Assembly: GCF_932526225.1 (NCBI RefSeq)
Contig: NC_064041.1
Span: 4,581,046 to 4,645,045 of the forward strand
DNA length: 64,000 bases
Direction of reading: 5' to 3'
DNA from: Nematostella vectensis
Lineage: Eukaryota > Cnidaria > Anthozoa > Actiniaria > Edwardsiidae
Shown here: one piece after another, positions 9,394-19,537 of the stretch
Layout of the letters: the number at the start of each line of letters is the position of its first letter
How positions within the stretch are numbered: the first letter of the stretch is position 1
Notes under the pieces: generated by a model
What the model saw: the letters and a program-made list of their open reading frames with translations, nothing else
Database searches by the model: none
Told to the model about the DNA's origin: nothing
Made by a program: the position numbers and the translations under genes

Positions 9394-10304
9394 ACCTGGT
9401 CTGCACCGGGTCCTTTTTTACACTTACAGGGCTTTCCTACATAAACATTAAGGAAACCCTTACCCCTTTACCCCCAAAGAACTCCCCCCCCCCTTCGGTT
9501 GTTTCCTAGTAAGACTAGTTCTGGGGGCGTGACACGTCGGAAACTTAAGCCAATTTCTGACGGAAGTAAATACAGTTTCTTTCTTCGAGATACCAAAATG
9601 GAACGTCAGAAATATGTTCCTTTTCGGTCAGTACACCCTAATCGTTGTCTTATTTTTTATTAGCTGAACTTTTTGGGAAGAAACGCTGCGTAGACAAAAT
9701 GTGGAATCTTGGCCTTTGTTTACGTTATTTTCATGCTGCAGCCCGAAGTTCCAGCAGGCGAATTTTCACTCGTAAGTTTACTTAAGAAAGGATTCGTCTC
9801 AATATAGATCTGATCTCGAAGCGATCTCTTCTGCGGTAGTGACCTTTGTGAACGCCCGCAAAGTACGCTGGATCCTCGAGCATGTAGCCAGGAGGGCGTG
9901 CTGTATCATCAGATATGTATTTATTTTCGGATAACGATTGAAATTGTAGGTGCAACCTGTGGCGGTTTTGGCCGCGCGCCCCTCGATCGACCCACTCCAA
10001 ATGCATTGTTACAACCACAGGAAGCCCACTCAACTTAGCGCATTGTTTATTTAGCATGTGCTTTGAACTTCGTTTATGGAATGTTAGTTTTAGAAAAACT
10101 ATATTTTAATTTCTTGATTGATAAAAAAGCTTGATCATCATTATTGTTAGTAGAAGTTTCTAGAATTCGGAAAATAAGGGAAGTCACGTCGGTAAAACGC
10201 CTACATGATTGTAAATATATATTCCTGCAAAGAAGTACGCAATACGCCCTATATTACTGCGCCCCGCGTCGCACGTATCAAGTAGATTAGGACAAGTCCC
10301 AAAC

Positions 10305-10305
<1 letters not shown>

Positions 10306-10339
<34 letters not shown>
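10306..10339. repeat. (TA)n microsatellite
   Basis: An uninterrupted TA dinucleotide tract of about 34 bp. Confidence 0.9.
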
Positions 10340-10342
<3 letters not shown>

Positions 10343-10402
10343 AAATACAAACTACATAGGTTTCCCTACAGGTCTGTTTCGTGGTTGCCCACTCACTTTG
10401 CC

Positions 10403-10405
<3 letters not shown>

Positions 10406-10452
<47 letters not shown>
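10406..10452. repeat. (TA)n microsatellite
   Basis: A second TA tract of about 46 bp, 70 bp after the first. Confidence 0.9.
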
Positions 10453-10455
<3 letters not shown>

Positions 10456-10751
10456 TAAGTTAGTTAGTCTCCCGCTACCAGCAGTTAAATGGGATCTGCT
10501 ACCTTTTTGCTACAAAGATTGGTGCAAGCGTAAACCGTGACTACTTTATCGAACTGTGTTTTTTATTGCATTTGATTACAAAAATATGCTTTATTGGAAT
10601 TAAAAATTTATTGAATTACATATTTTGTGCGGTTATCACAATCGAGTTCCTCTCCTGAATTTTACAGGTGATTGCCACTACAGTCAAATTCTTATGTATT
10701 GCGTGCGCAGTGCATGTAAAAACGTGAGTTAACGCTGTATAAATCTCGTCT

Positions 10752-11340
10752 GGGGCCGGTTGCACAAAGCTGGATAAGTCTTATCCACCGGTTAAAGTTA
10801 TACGGTTGAAAGATGTCGGACAAAATCTTATCCACCGAATAAATGTGAAGAACAAAAAATAGCGTTTGCTTTCTAATTTATTGTTAGAGTTTAGATTAAT
10901 TTCAGACAAAGTGCAAATTGAAACATATGCAAACGAAAAATTTTACAGTTGGTAAATTTACAATGAATTACGGACTCCATGCAGCTCTGGCAGGACTGTA
11001 ATCAATCTATATTGGCCTATATTGGCCGTTCTATCGAGAAATGTGACTCCCAAAGACAGGAAGAAGCTAAACACTATCCCCTGTGATCATTCCATGATTT
11101 ACATGCACTTTGCCTCGATAAACTGTTTGTTTTCTGGCACTTTTTGTAGCTCTTTCAACGGCCGCCATTTTGTTTGAAGGAAAAACAGCGCGCACTTTGC
11201 ATATTTACCATGGAAACGGGGAGCCATTTAGTGGTAATGATGGCTATTCAGCGGATAGTTATCCAGCGTTCTATCCACGCTTTGTGCAACGCTATTTTAT
11301 CCGCCGGATAACTTAGTTAAGCTATGTGCAACCGGTCCCT
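10752..11340. mobile_element. MITE with GGRCCGGTTGCACAWAGC termini
   Basis: The left end ggggccggttgcacaaagct is answered by the reverse complement of the right end (agctatgtgcaaccggtccc). About 590 bp of A/T-rich DNA without coding capacity lies between. Secondary copies of the motif (ctttgtgcaac, ttatccag) lie inside near the right end. This is the structure of a non-autonomous DNA transposon. No clear target-site duplication is visible, so the superfamily is open. Confidence 0.7.
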
Positions 11341-11757
11341 GTTTTGCAAAGTGATCTAGTGACGGGATTCTAGAGGAAGCTCTTTAGCAGAAAACTGGAA
11401 CCGAAGAAAGGGGGGGGGGGGGGGGATGTGACGAATTCCAAAGGGTGGAATTATTCTCGTTACTTTGGTTCATTTCTATACCCAGTTGAACCTTGTCCTT
11501 GTGAAAACTATTCAACACATATTTTAAGTGTTCAAGGTTTTACTGGTTGCACGGTAGTTTCAAGCAAGGTTCTACTGGGCAAAAGATTCTAATTCGTGGT
11601 GGTGGTGTAGTCTTTGTAACCTTTATGACCTTGTGACCCGTCCTGGAGAACAAAAAGCGTTGAGGTCAGCTTAAAGAATTGCCAAAACGAAGCTTCGGAG
11701 GAGACATTCTCGTTCTCGCGCATGGCCCTGTGTTCCAGAGAATGCTTGTGACCCTTA
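11341..11757. other. Intergenic, G-run
   Basis: No gene is seen. It has a run of about 18 G at 11409-11426 and otherwise unique-looking DNA. Confidence 0.4.
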
Positions 11758-11940
11758 AGGCTGAATTAGACAGCACGATTTAGTCTTATGCGACGTGACA
11801 CCTCTACAACTCGAGTCGTAGTGTGTAAATCAGCCTACGACTCCGCGACGCTGACTATGAAAGTCGTAGTGTGTAATTCAGGGCTAAGACATGTCGTAGG
11901 CAGATCGCACACGACTAAATCGTGCTGTCTAAATCGGCCT
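11758..11940. mobile_element. PIF/Harbinger-like MITE (TTA target-site duplication)
   Basis: The 183-bp element has terminal inverted repeats of about 28 bp (aggctgaattagacagcacg at the left; its partner at the right end is gtgctgtctaaatcggcct). It is flanked by TTA on both sides (11755-11757 and 11941-11943). A 3-bp TWA duplication is the mark of PIF/Harbinger elements. Internal tcgtagtgtgtaa words are repeated. Confidence 0.7.
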
Positions 11941-11996
11941 TTATGACGTTGTATATTTCTCCTCGTCTTCATCGGCCATGGTGAGTTACGCCTTAC
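11941..11996 (-). other. Candidate terminal exon of the Calx-beta gene (weak)
   Basis: A good 3' splice acceptor (catttttacag) ends at 11997 on the minus strand. Joining it to the transmembrane exon gives a stop codon at the very next position. It is therefore either the 3' untranslated exon or not used. The Harbinger-like MITE begins right after it. Confidence 0.3.
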
Positions 11997-12390
11997 CTGT
12001 AAAAATGAAAACATGTAACTTTATGAGTACTTCACTTACATAACACAACTTTTTTACTTACAATTACTACAATTACTGCTTGTTGTGGCTTGCCTATTTT
12101 TTCTTTTTCTTTCCTTTTTATTTGTTATCCAAAATTACCGTCACCACTAGGGACGGTAATTTCAGTTAATGGTTAAATTATATCGTACGGGTACGCGTAA
12201 CATGCTACGATAGCACAGGTATGACTCAATATGTTTCACATGAGATACCTCACCAAACACGTTCTTGATTTTATTGGTCGCTATCTACCTATATAAAAGC
12301 GCCACAGCTAAAGTAAAGTCCTTCACTCTTTCGCTACCGTAAAGCTAGAGTACTGTAAGCGGGCATTTCCTTTTCCCGCGTAAAGCGACA

Positions 12391-12641
12391 TTAAAGCCGC
12401 ATTGTCACCAGTTTACTTCCGCAGGTCCGACGAAAACCTCAACCGTTAAAAGACAAAAGAATCTATTATAATCTGAGATATATAACAGGCCATCCGTTCT
12501 AAATTATCAATCACAAGCTCAAAGGAACTTCCAATAGACACACTTTTAATATTTTGAAATAGTTTTCGCGTTTTCCGTTAAAAATCGTCGGATATTGTTA
12601 CGTAATCGACCGGACGTAAACTGGTGACAATGCGGCTTTAA
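12391..12641. mobile_element. TTAA-flanked (piggyBac-type) MITE
   Basis: The element is bounded by TTAA on both sides. Its terminal inverted repeats are perfect over at least 22 bp (agccgcattgtcaccagttt and its complement). It is about 250 bp long and non-coding. The TTAA duplication is typical of piggyBac-like transposition. Confidence 0.75.
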
Positions 12642-12746
12642 TTGTTGCTCGTCTGCTGTTGCTTTTTTTATTTGTCTGTTGTCGTGATTTTGTATTTTTT
12701 GCTTCCAAAGTCATTTTGTTTTCGATGTTCTTCCAGCTTTACTTAC

Positions 12747-12861
12747 TTGACACGCTTAACAATGAAGCACGCAGCGAGGATAACAGCCACTAAGATGATG
12801 ACTAGAATCGCGATTGACACAGACACAACCGCTACAACTGCTCCTGCCTGTGCCTTCGTCT
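12747..12861 (-). CDS. Calx-beta gene, exon 21: juxtamembrane and transmembrane segment
   Basis: The acceptor (catttcaccaacag) precedes 12861 and the donor GTAAGT follows 12747. It reads TKAQAGAVVAVVSVSIAILV and continues as a 24-residue hydrophobic helix ending CFIVKRVK, where KRVK is the cytoplasmic stop-transfer. Phase in is 1 and phase out is 2, matching exon 20. The codon spanning the donor makes a stop directly after KRVK whether or not the next intron is removed. The protein thus ends as a single-pass type I membrane protein with a tail of a few residues, unless an alternative acceptor is used. Confidence 0.75.
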
Positions 12862-13298
12862 CTGTTGGTGAAATGAATTAATCATCATAACGGCAACGAT
12901 TTAAACAAACCCAAGATCATACATTACGTGCCAGAGCCATCATAAATCAAAGGCTCTGTGAGCCAACTCGTGAATGCAAATTTTTTCTAGTTATTTTCTT
13001 GTGTGCATAAAAAATAGAAACATCATCCAAGATTCTGAGAACATAAAAATGTCCTTATACCTTTTTTCTTTTTCATGACACACCGAGAACACATATATTC
13101 CTTATTTGGAAAAACTGCATGCTGACTCTTGTCATTTTTTAGGTTTACGTTCCGCAAGTGCATGGTAAACTTTATGACTTGTGATCAGGAGAGAAAAACA
13201 GTGACTGTGACCATCTTCCTTTCTAGATTCCTTGGTACCAGACCCCCAAAACGATAATTATTGTTATTGTTATTGTTAAAAAAAACAGAAAAAAAATT

Positions 13299-13369
13299 GC
13301 TATCTGTGGGAATCGAACCCGGGCAGTTGCGGTCCGAGACAAGTATCCGCACCGCTAGACTATCGTGGA
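13299..13369 (-). ncRNA. Degenerate tRNA-like sequence (tRNA pseudogene or SINE head)
   Basis: On the minus strand there are an A-box-like word (tagtctagcgg) and a B-box (ggttcgattcc) at tRNA spacing, followed by a T run. The acceptor and T stems do not pair well, so it is not a working tRNA. A tRNA-derived SINE head is the likeliest explanation. Confidence 0.35.
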
Positions 13370-14334
13370 ATTACTGAATAGAGGGGTAACTAAAATTAAT
13401 TTTAATGCTATTGGTGTCGTACCGTTCGAAAAGTTTTTGCTAGCATGTCAAATTTCAGCATATTCTTTCCGGAAAGAAAATAAAATACCCGCAATAATTG
13501 ATCACGCTACTGTCATACAATGTGTTTTATGCATGTCAACATTCTAGAAAGGCGCAAAGTTGTTATTCGATGAATAAGGGAGGGAAATGTGTACGAGTTT
13601 TGTATGATATTGAGTTTAGCTGATTGGGAAGAATTTTGAAAAATTAATTTGTGGAAAAGTATCCTCTTTAATTTTGTCCTTCTAACAGAGGCTTTTTTAT
13701 AACCCTGCAGGCTTTTCCCTTTCAGTTTCTCTGACTTAAATGTCGCAGTTTTGGCTAGTCGCTCTTTGAGCATAAATTCAAACAAACAACGCGAAAACGT
13801 ACTAAAGTACTAAAAGAAGAAGAATTAAAAGCTTTGCTAGCATGTTACTTGTTTTGTTTGAAAACTAACAACTTGAATTGGACTGAACCGTAGAAGATCA
13901 ATTGACGTCGGTGACGAAGGCGCGTGCGCACCCACATGGAAGACTTTTCTGAAAAAACTAGCTTATATATACTTATATAGCTTATATAGCAAGGTAAGAC
14001 CGTAGCGGTCACTGGTCGATGACTCAGCCCTTTTATAGTTCTAGGCTTTAACCGGAAGTTGAACACCGGAATTATACATTTGATCTAAGGATCGCTGTGT
14101 TGCTGAAACACAGAAAGACCACAAAAAATTTACGGATGATCGATCCAACCATCCAACCATCCGACGATCGAGTGCCACAGAAGTTCCTCCAATAACTCGT
14201 AAATGCTTTGTTAAAAGGTCATTTCATGTGTCTTTAAACATTCACATGGCTCTACATGAGCTATACGTAGATAGATACGTTGTAGCTGACGCCATGTTGT
14301 TGATGTAGTGAGAGGAGACGGGGACAACGAAACC

Positions 14335-14610
14335 TGACATTTCGAGATAACTAACTGAAAATTTGGAGATAGCTAACTGGAAATTTCGAGATAACTAACG
14401 CGAAATGTCGATATAACTGACGCGAAATTTCGAGATAACTAACGCGAGAGTTCGAGATAGCTAGCTCAAATTGGAAAACTAATTCAATGTTCCTTATAAG
14501 CCACTTCTAAATTTGGGGATAGCTTACTGAAAATTTCGAGATAGCTAACTGGAAATTTTGAGATCTAAACTGGAAATGTCGAGATTATAACGCGAATTCG
14601 AGATAATTAT
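14335..14610. repeat. Degenerate tandem repeat, unit about 25 bp
   Basis: About ten diverged units of the type gagataactaactggaaatt appear, some carrying cgcg in place of tgga. Confidence 0.65.
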
Positions 14611-15093
14611 AAGTTAAAGCATGGCACGAGGAAAATTTAAAATTTAGAACCATCTATTGTTTTCTTAAACTGGAAAAATAATTCATTGTCCCTTATAAGC
14701 CACTGTACAATTTTATTCAGTGATATGAGTTGACGTACACAATTCTTATCGTTTTTTAAAAAAACTTCAGCTGACTTTCGAAAGCCAATTGTCGTAAAAT
14801 CTGTTTAAGAAATGGCTCTCTGTCCCACTATATATTATTTATTATCAATATATATTATTTATTTATTTTTAAGCTTTTGCTGCTTAAGTTATGAGTCTGT
14901 CAAATTTCGTGCCGTACAATTTGTCACCAAAAGCAGCAAAAAAGTAATACGCGCCTCGACCAATTGCAACGGTAATCGTTCTAAAATGGGGAAATCGTTC
15001 TAAACTAGGGAAATCTAATCTATAATGTTTATCCGACTCCAGCGATTGCACGTGTGCTATCCTAGCCATATAATAAAGGTGTATGTATACAAG

Positions 15094-15099
15094 CTTACT
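15094..15099. repeat. Target-site duplication CTTACT, left copy
   Basis: Identical to 21351-21356 and directly abutting the left TIR of element C. Confidence 0.85.
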
Positions 15100-15670
15100 A
15101 GTAGTATAGTAAATGGGGGTTTTAGACCGGGCGGATCAGGCGGATCTGCGGATCCGCCGTGGAGCATCCTGGTTGACGATATTGTCGATACAGGAAGTGA
15201 CGTCACATGCAAAAACAATGAGCTGTCTGGGCTCGCCTAGGCTTGCCCGACCGTAGTGGTACCATAATTAGGGGCAGTGAAGAAACACTAGCTGCAGGTG
15301 GTTTCAAGGTGGCCTAAATAATAGGTTGCTATATAAAGAAGAACAGTCCTTTTATAAAGGGTGCAAATAAAGACAATAGTTTACTCTTTGATATATTTAT
15401 TTAAAATAGATAGCTCTATTATACAGGTTATACTATGATATATAGAGTATACACATGAGCAAGTATATTATATACAAAACTAGAAACGTGGGTAATAATT
15501 ACTAAATAACATTTTCTATAAAATTCGATTATGAAGATTATGTTATTTTATATGACAAACTTTGCGATTGTAAGCATACTACATAGGTGTAATAGGTATA
15601 TAGATACCTAGTGTACAGATGTATAGGTTATGATAAATACTTAAATCTGCAACGGTGATATAGAAAACTA
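15100..15670 (+). repeat. Left terminal inverted repeat of element C
   Basis: It pairs with 20816-21350 along its whole length with scattered mismatches. The left copy holds an extra stretch of about 30 bp (near 15270-15300), which explains the length difference. The outer part is G+C-richer with nested ggcggatc/gatccgcc palindromes. The inner part is A/T-rich. Confidence 0.85.
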
Positions 15671-16071
15671 GAATAAAAATAAAAATATAGGCTGTATAAT
15701 AGGTACTTCTTAGCCAAATAAGACTTATAGAACCCTTTATAGACAGCGATGATATTTATATTACATTGGAAAACGTCTAGGAAATGATAATTAGACTGTT
15801 TAAAAAGCCTTTTACTACCGTAATGTTTTACAGGAGCCCTATTACGTATTTTCTAAAGACGCGTGTCCTTCCTTTTGTTTGTACACAAACACACACAACA
15901 GTCAGAATCCTCTCAGTATGTTAATCAAAGTCAACTAAACATACAACTCAGCCCGGTGTTTGTAAATCTTGAATTACTATCTCATAACATGGCATAGGGT
16001 CTAGGTACTGTTCTTCGAGACCTCTCCCCCTGACTCTTTCCACATCAACGGAGAACCCTTTTTAGTATGTT
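15671..16071. other. Non-coding left arm of element C
   Basis: A/T-rich, with no ORF of interest. Confidence 0.5.
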
Positions 16072-16263
16072 CTAAATTGTTCTATATACCGCTAATGTTT
16101 TCATTATAAACGCTCCAAAGTTCTTAAGTCGTAGTAGAGCGTTTCTCGGTGTCCCCCACTTCAGGACATTGAAATCCAGTTTACTGGCGGTTCTTTGACG
16201 CACTTTTTCTTTTGGTAACACCTTTCTTCGCCGCTTTTCCGCATGCTCTTTTGAAGAACCCAT
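16072..16263 (-). CDS. Short basic ORF in element C (63 aa)
   Basis: It starts MGSSKEHAEKRRRKVLPKEK, is very basic, and follows the zinc-finger ORF in the same orientation by about 70 bp. No family is recognised. It may be the 3' part of a two-piece gene. Confidence 0.35.
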   Translation of the reverse strand: MGSSKEHAEKRRRKVLPKEKVRQRTASKLDFNVLKWGTPRNALLRLKNFGAFIMKTLAVYRTI

Positions 16264-16335
16264 CTTGTCGTGATCGAGAGCGTTCGTAAATCACTTCCTC
16301 CTTTTCGTGCGTTTTATGTTTATTTTCTTTTTCCT

Positions 16336-16542
16336 TTAACTCCTTTGCGGTGTTTCTGAATTATCCAACTTGTTTTCATACACAATGTATTTAACTTTTG
16401 GTTGAAGTTTCGCTTCTTGCAAGTACTCGGTAGAATCTAGCGAATGCACATCGGCAAGATGATTCGATAATCGAACAAGATACTTGGCACCACATCCCGG
16501 AATCGGGCAATCACGGCAGACACGCGTATAGACCATGTTCAC
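16336..16542 (-). CDS. Small zinc-finger protein of element C (68 aa)
   Basis: It contains CPIPGCGAKYLVRLSNHLAD followed by VH, a C-x4-C...H-x4-H zinc finger, then LQPKVKYIVYENK. The finger plus short basic tail is seen in other cnidarian Polinton-like elements. It is read away from the polymerase gene. A DNA-binding role is likely, but the target is unknown. Confidence 0.5.
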   Translation of the reverse strand: MNMVYTRVCRDCPIPGCGAKYLVRLSNHLADVHSLDSTEYLQEAKLQPKVKYIVYENKLDNSETPQRS

Positions 16543-16819
16543 TGCTCGACGTCTTAGCTCAAATGATTCAAGTCTTTAAAGTAATCGCTTGATATAGAAG
16601 GTCCAGAAAGGCTATAAAACAGGACAAGAAGGGCAAAACGAGGTCGATCAAGCCAAAAACCAGGCCAAAAGTGCGGAGCAGGATAGTCAGGCTATTTCGC
16701 TGCCTCAGCCGTTTATTTTATTGTCTACATGCCCAGACTTGTTTGACGACGTCACAATACCTTTTTCGGCTTCAACCAATGGTGAAGCCGGTATCACAAG
16801 AGCCTTTGTTCAGTGCGGG

Positions 16820-16827
16820 TATAAATA
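16820..16827 (+). promoter_or_regulatory. TATA box of the polymerase gene
   Basis: TATAAATA lies 76 bp before the ATG at 16903, in a gcgggtataaatagagtcc context. An inverted repeat (cggcttca...tgaagccg, about 16768-16791) precedes it. Confidence 0.55.
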
Positions 16828-16902
16828 GAGTCCTCGGTTCTGATCCGCACAGTGTGTAGAAGTTCTCGTCGGATCCCTTCAAGGAAGCTCAGAGACTTCA
16901 AG

Positions 16903-17064
16903 ATGACCTTCGTCTGCGACACCTGCAGCAAGGAGTTCACCCAAGAGACGAATTTAGTTCGTCACAAGAAAGCTATCCATGGAAATCGAGCATTTGTTTG
17001 TGAGCGATGTCAGAAATCATTCAATCGGAAAGATATATTAAAGCGGCACGAGAAAAAAACATAG
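16903..17064 (+). CDS. C2H2 zinc-finger ORF at the head of the polymerase gene
   Basis: From the ATG at 16903, two consecutive C2H2-type units are read: FVCDTCSKEFTQETNLVRHK...H and FVCERCQKSFNRKDILKRHE. The frame then closes at TAG (17062-17064). The polymerase begins within 15 bp, so this is probably the amputated N-terminal zinc-finger region of the same protein. In Polintons and related elements a zinc finger often precedes PolB. Confidence 0.6.
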   Translation: MTFVCDTCSKEFTQETNLVRHKKAIHGNRAFVCERCQKSFNRKDILKRHEKKT

Positions 17065-17477
17065 TTTTTGCATTACGGTGGTTAACCCCAGTGAATTAGA
17101 AGAACAAGTAAGCGATGCGAACCTGAAGATTTTGAACAACTGTGCTCAGTACCAAAGGGAAGGCAGCGGTTGGATTATTGATGAAATTCTACATCTTGAT
17201 TTGAATGTGGCTTGTAAAGACAAACCCCTCAAAGGCTCTAGTTATCTCCCGTTACCCAAGAAATTAAAAAACAGAAAAGTGGAGGTGAATATCAAAAACA
17301 ATGATAACAAGTGCTTCATGTGGAGTGTTCTAGCGGCTCTACATCCTGTGGAACGGCATTCCGAACGAGTACAGCAGTACACACCCTATGCGAACGAACT
17401 TAACTTAATTGAATTCCCCACAGGGAATTCGATGCTGTCAATGTGTTTGGATACGAACAGGGGACTCCGTTTCCAGT

Positions 17478-17911
17478 ACATATTAGCAAGGAACGATTTT
17501 CCACTCACATCAACCTGTTACTGTACTCCCACGGAGAGAGGCGGCACTACTGCCTTATTCGGAATCTGAACCGTTTTCTTTCCCGTCAAACCAAGCACAA
17601 GGGTCGGATGTTCTACTGCCTCTACATATTAGCAAGAAACGATTTTCCACTCACATCAACCTGTTACTGTACTCCCACGGAGAGAGGCGGCACTACTGCC
17701 TTATTCGGAATCTGAACCGTTTTCTTTCCCGTCAAACCAAGCACAAGGGTCGGATGTTCTACTGCCTCTACATATTAGCAAGAAACGATTTTCCACTCAC
17801 ATCAACCTGTTACTGTACTCCCACGGAGAGAGGCGGCACTACTGCCTTATTCGGAATCTGAACCGTTTTCTTTCCCGTCAAACCAAGCACAAGGGTCGGA
17901 TGTTCTACTGC
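17478..17911 (+). repeat. 146-bp exonic tandem triplication in the polymerase
   Basis: The word acatattagcaagaaacg recurs at 17478, 17624 and 17770, so the unit is 146 bp. As 146 is not a multiple of three, every extra copy shifts the frame. Copies 2 and 3 appear identical over the compared stretch. Confidence 0.9.
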
Positions 17912-18422
17912 CCCTTCTGTCTTCACGGTTTCGTGCGTCAGGATTTGTTGGATGATCATCAACTACTATGCAGTCAGCATGGCGCCCAGAGAATTGAGCT
18001 CCCAAAAGAAGAAAACATGTTTCTAAGCTATAAAGATTATCACAAGCAGTTACGAGTTCCCTTTACCATCTACGCTGATTTTGAGAATCTGACGACAAAA
18101 ATACAGTCCACCGCTCAAGACCAAAACAAGTCTTCTACGGAAAAATTCCAGCACCATCAAGCTTGTGGATACTCCTATGTTGTGGTCTCGGAACGAGAGG
18201 ACTATTGCAAACCACCCGTAGTCTACCGAGGTGAAGATGCGGTGGACAAATTCCTAGTATCCTTACAGCAAGAAGAAAAACATATCACAAATCTGCTGCA
18301 CCACATCGAGCCCATGAATCTCACTCCTCAAGAGAAAGAGGCATGTCATCGGGCATCCCAATGTTACATTTGCGGAGACGAACTGGGTGCTGACCGAGTC
18401 AGAGATCATTGCCATGTGACAG

Positions 18423-18607
18423 GTAAATGTCCATTTAAGAGCTTTAATGCAGGCGTCGAGCGGGCGTTGCAGCTGTTCTTGCGGGCGTAACATCCGTTAA
18501 TGCGGGCGTTACGGCTGTTTTTACGGATGTTGCGGGGTGTCTTGCTATACTAAGATCATCTGTATCACCTACCTATTTTGGCTTTAATCATTATTTCTCA
18601 TCAACAG
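18423..18607 (+). other. Spliceosomal intron 1 of the element C polymerase
   Basis: The donor gtaaat at 18423 and acceptor tcaacag ending at 18607 bound 185 bp. Removing it joins DHCHVTG to FRGPAHN in frame (phase 1), at a conserved place in the protein. Confidence 0.7.
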
Positions 18608-19379
18608 GTGTGTTTAGAGGTCCTGCGCATAACTCCTGCAACTTGAACTTCCAATTCACCGGCCGCATCCCTGTCGTGCACAATCTGAGGGGCTCGGAAA
18701 GATTAAAGACGCACCCATCAACTGCATTCCCAACAATATTGAGAAATACATATCTTTCTCTCTGGGAAAACTGGACTTTATCGACTCTCTGCAATTCATG
18801 AACGCGTCATTAGACAGGCTGGTCTCTAATCTGGCCAAGGAAGGGGACAACAAGTTCCATGTTCTCAAGAAGTACATTGCTGCAGACAAGGTCCCTTTGT
18901 TACTGAGAAAGGGGGTCTATCCTTATGACTATATGGATAGTACGGATAAGTTCCAGGAACTACAACTCCCTCCCAAAGAAACATTTTATAGTAAACTGAA
19001 AGAAGAACCAATCAGCGACGAGGATTATGAACATGCACAAATAGTGTTCGCTGCCTTCCAACACCAGAACCTTGGAGACTTCCATGATTTATATCTTCTC
19101 TCCGATGTGCTTCTCTTAGCCGATGTCTTTGAAAACTTCCGGAGTTTCTGCCTCAGCTACTATCAACTAGACCCCGCCCATTTCTTCACCTCGCCTTCTT
19201 TAGCTTGGGCTGCCTGTCTTAAGATGACCGGGGTGGAGTTGGAGCTACTGACAGACCCAGATATGTACTTGTTCGTGGAGGAGGGGGTACGAGGCGGGAT
19301 ATCGATGATCAGTAACCGATATGCGAAGGCTAACAATCCATACGTCCCTGGTTACCTGGCATCCCTAGACACCTTTATG

Positions 19380-19537
19380 GTGAGTTTCATTATATCTTTT
19401 AAATGATAGCTTGTGTGTTGTGTCATTCTCTCGACCCCCCCCCCCCACCCCCACCTTGGTGTGCCCTTACACTTCCCACAGAAACCACTCTTAGATCAAG
19501 AACCTTTGTTAATTAGTATTCTATATTTGTTTCATAG
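19380..19537 (+). other. Spliceosomal intron 2 of the element C polymerase
   Basis: The donor gtgagt at 19380 and acceptor tttcatag ending at 19537 bound 158 bp. Removing it joins LYG to WAMSQPL (phase 1). It contains a long C run. Confidence 0.7.

Larger units (their letters stand above)
9531..10751. other. Intergenic DNA, no supported gene
   Basis: This A/T-rich stretch lies between the gypsy relic and a MITE. It contains two TA dinucleotide tracts listed separately. A 91-codon open frame on the minus strand (9782-10057) has no recognisable domain and no splice-site support. Confidence 0.5.
12862..15099. other. Last-intron DNA between exon 21 and element C
   Basis: No coding exon is recognised. 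It contains a tRNA-like fragment (13299-13369) and a degenerate tandem repeat (14335-14610). The rest is A/T-rich unique-looking sequence. Confidence 0.4.

Noticed and set aside
9782-10057. Minus-strand ORF of 91 codons with a protein-like composition
   Set aside because: No domain, no start context, no neighbouring exon; it could be a transposon scrap but cannot be supported.
12642-12881. Plus-strand ORF of 79 codons with a hydrophobic start
   Set aside because: It is the shadow of the transmembrane exon, which is on the minus strand with proper splice sites and phase.
13299-13369. Functional tRNA gene
   Set aside because: A and B boxes are present, but the acceptor and T stems do not pair; kept as tRNA-like only.
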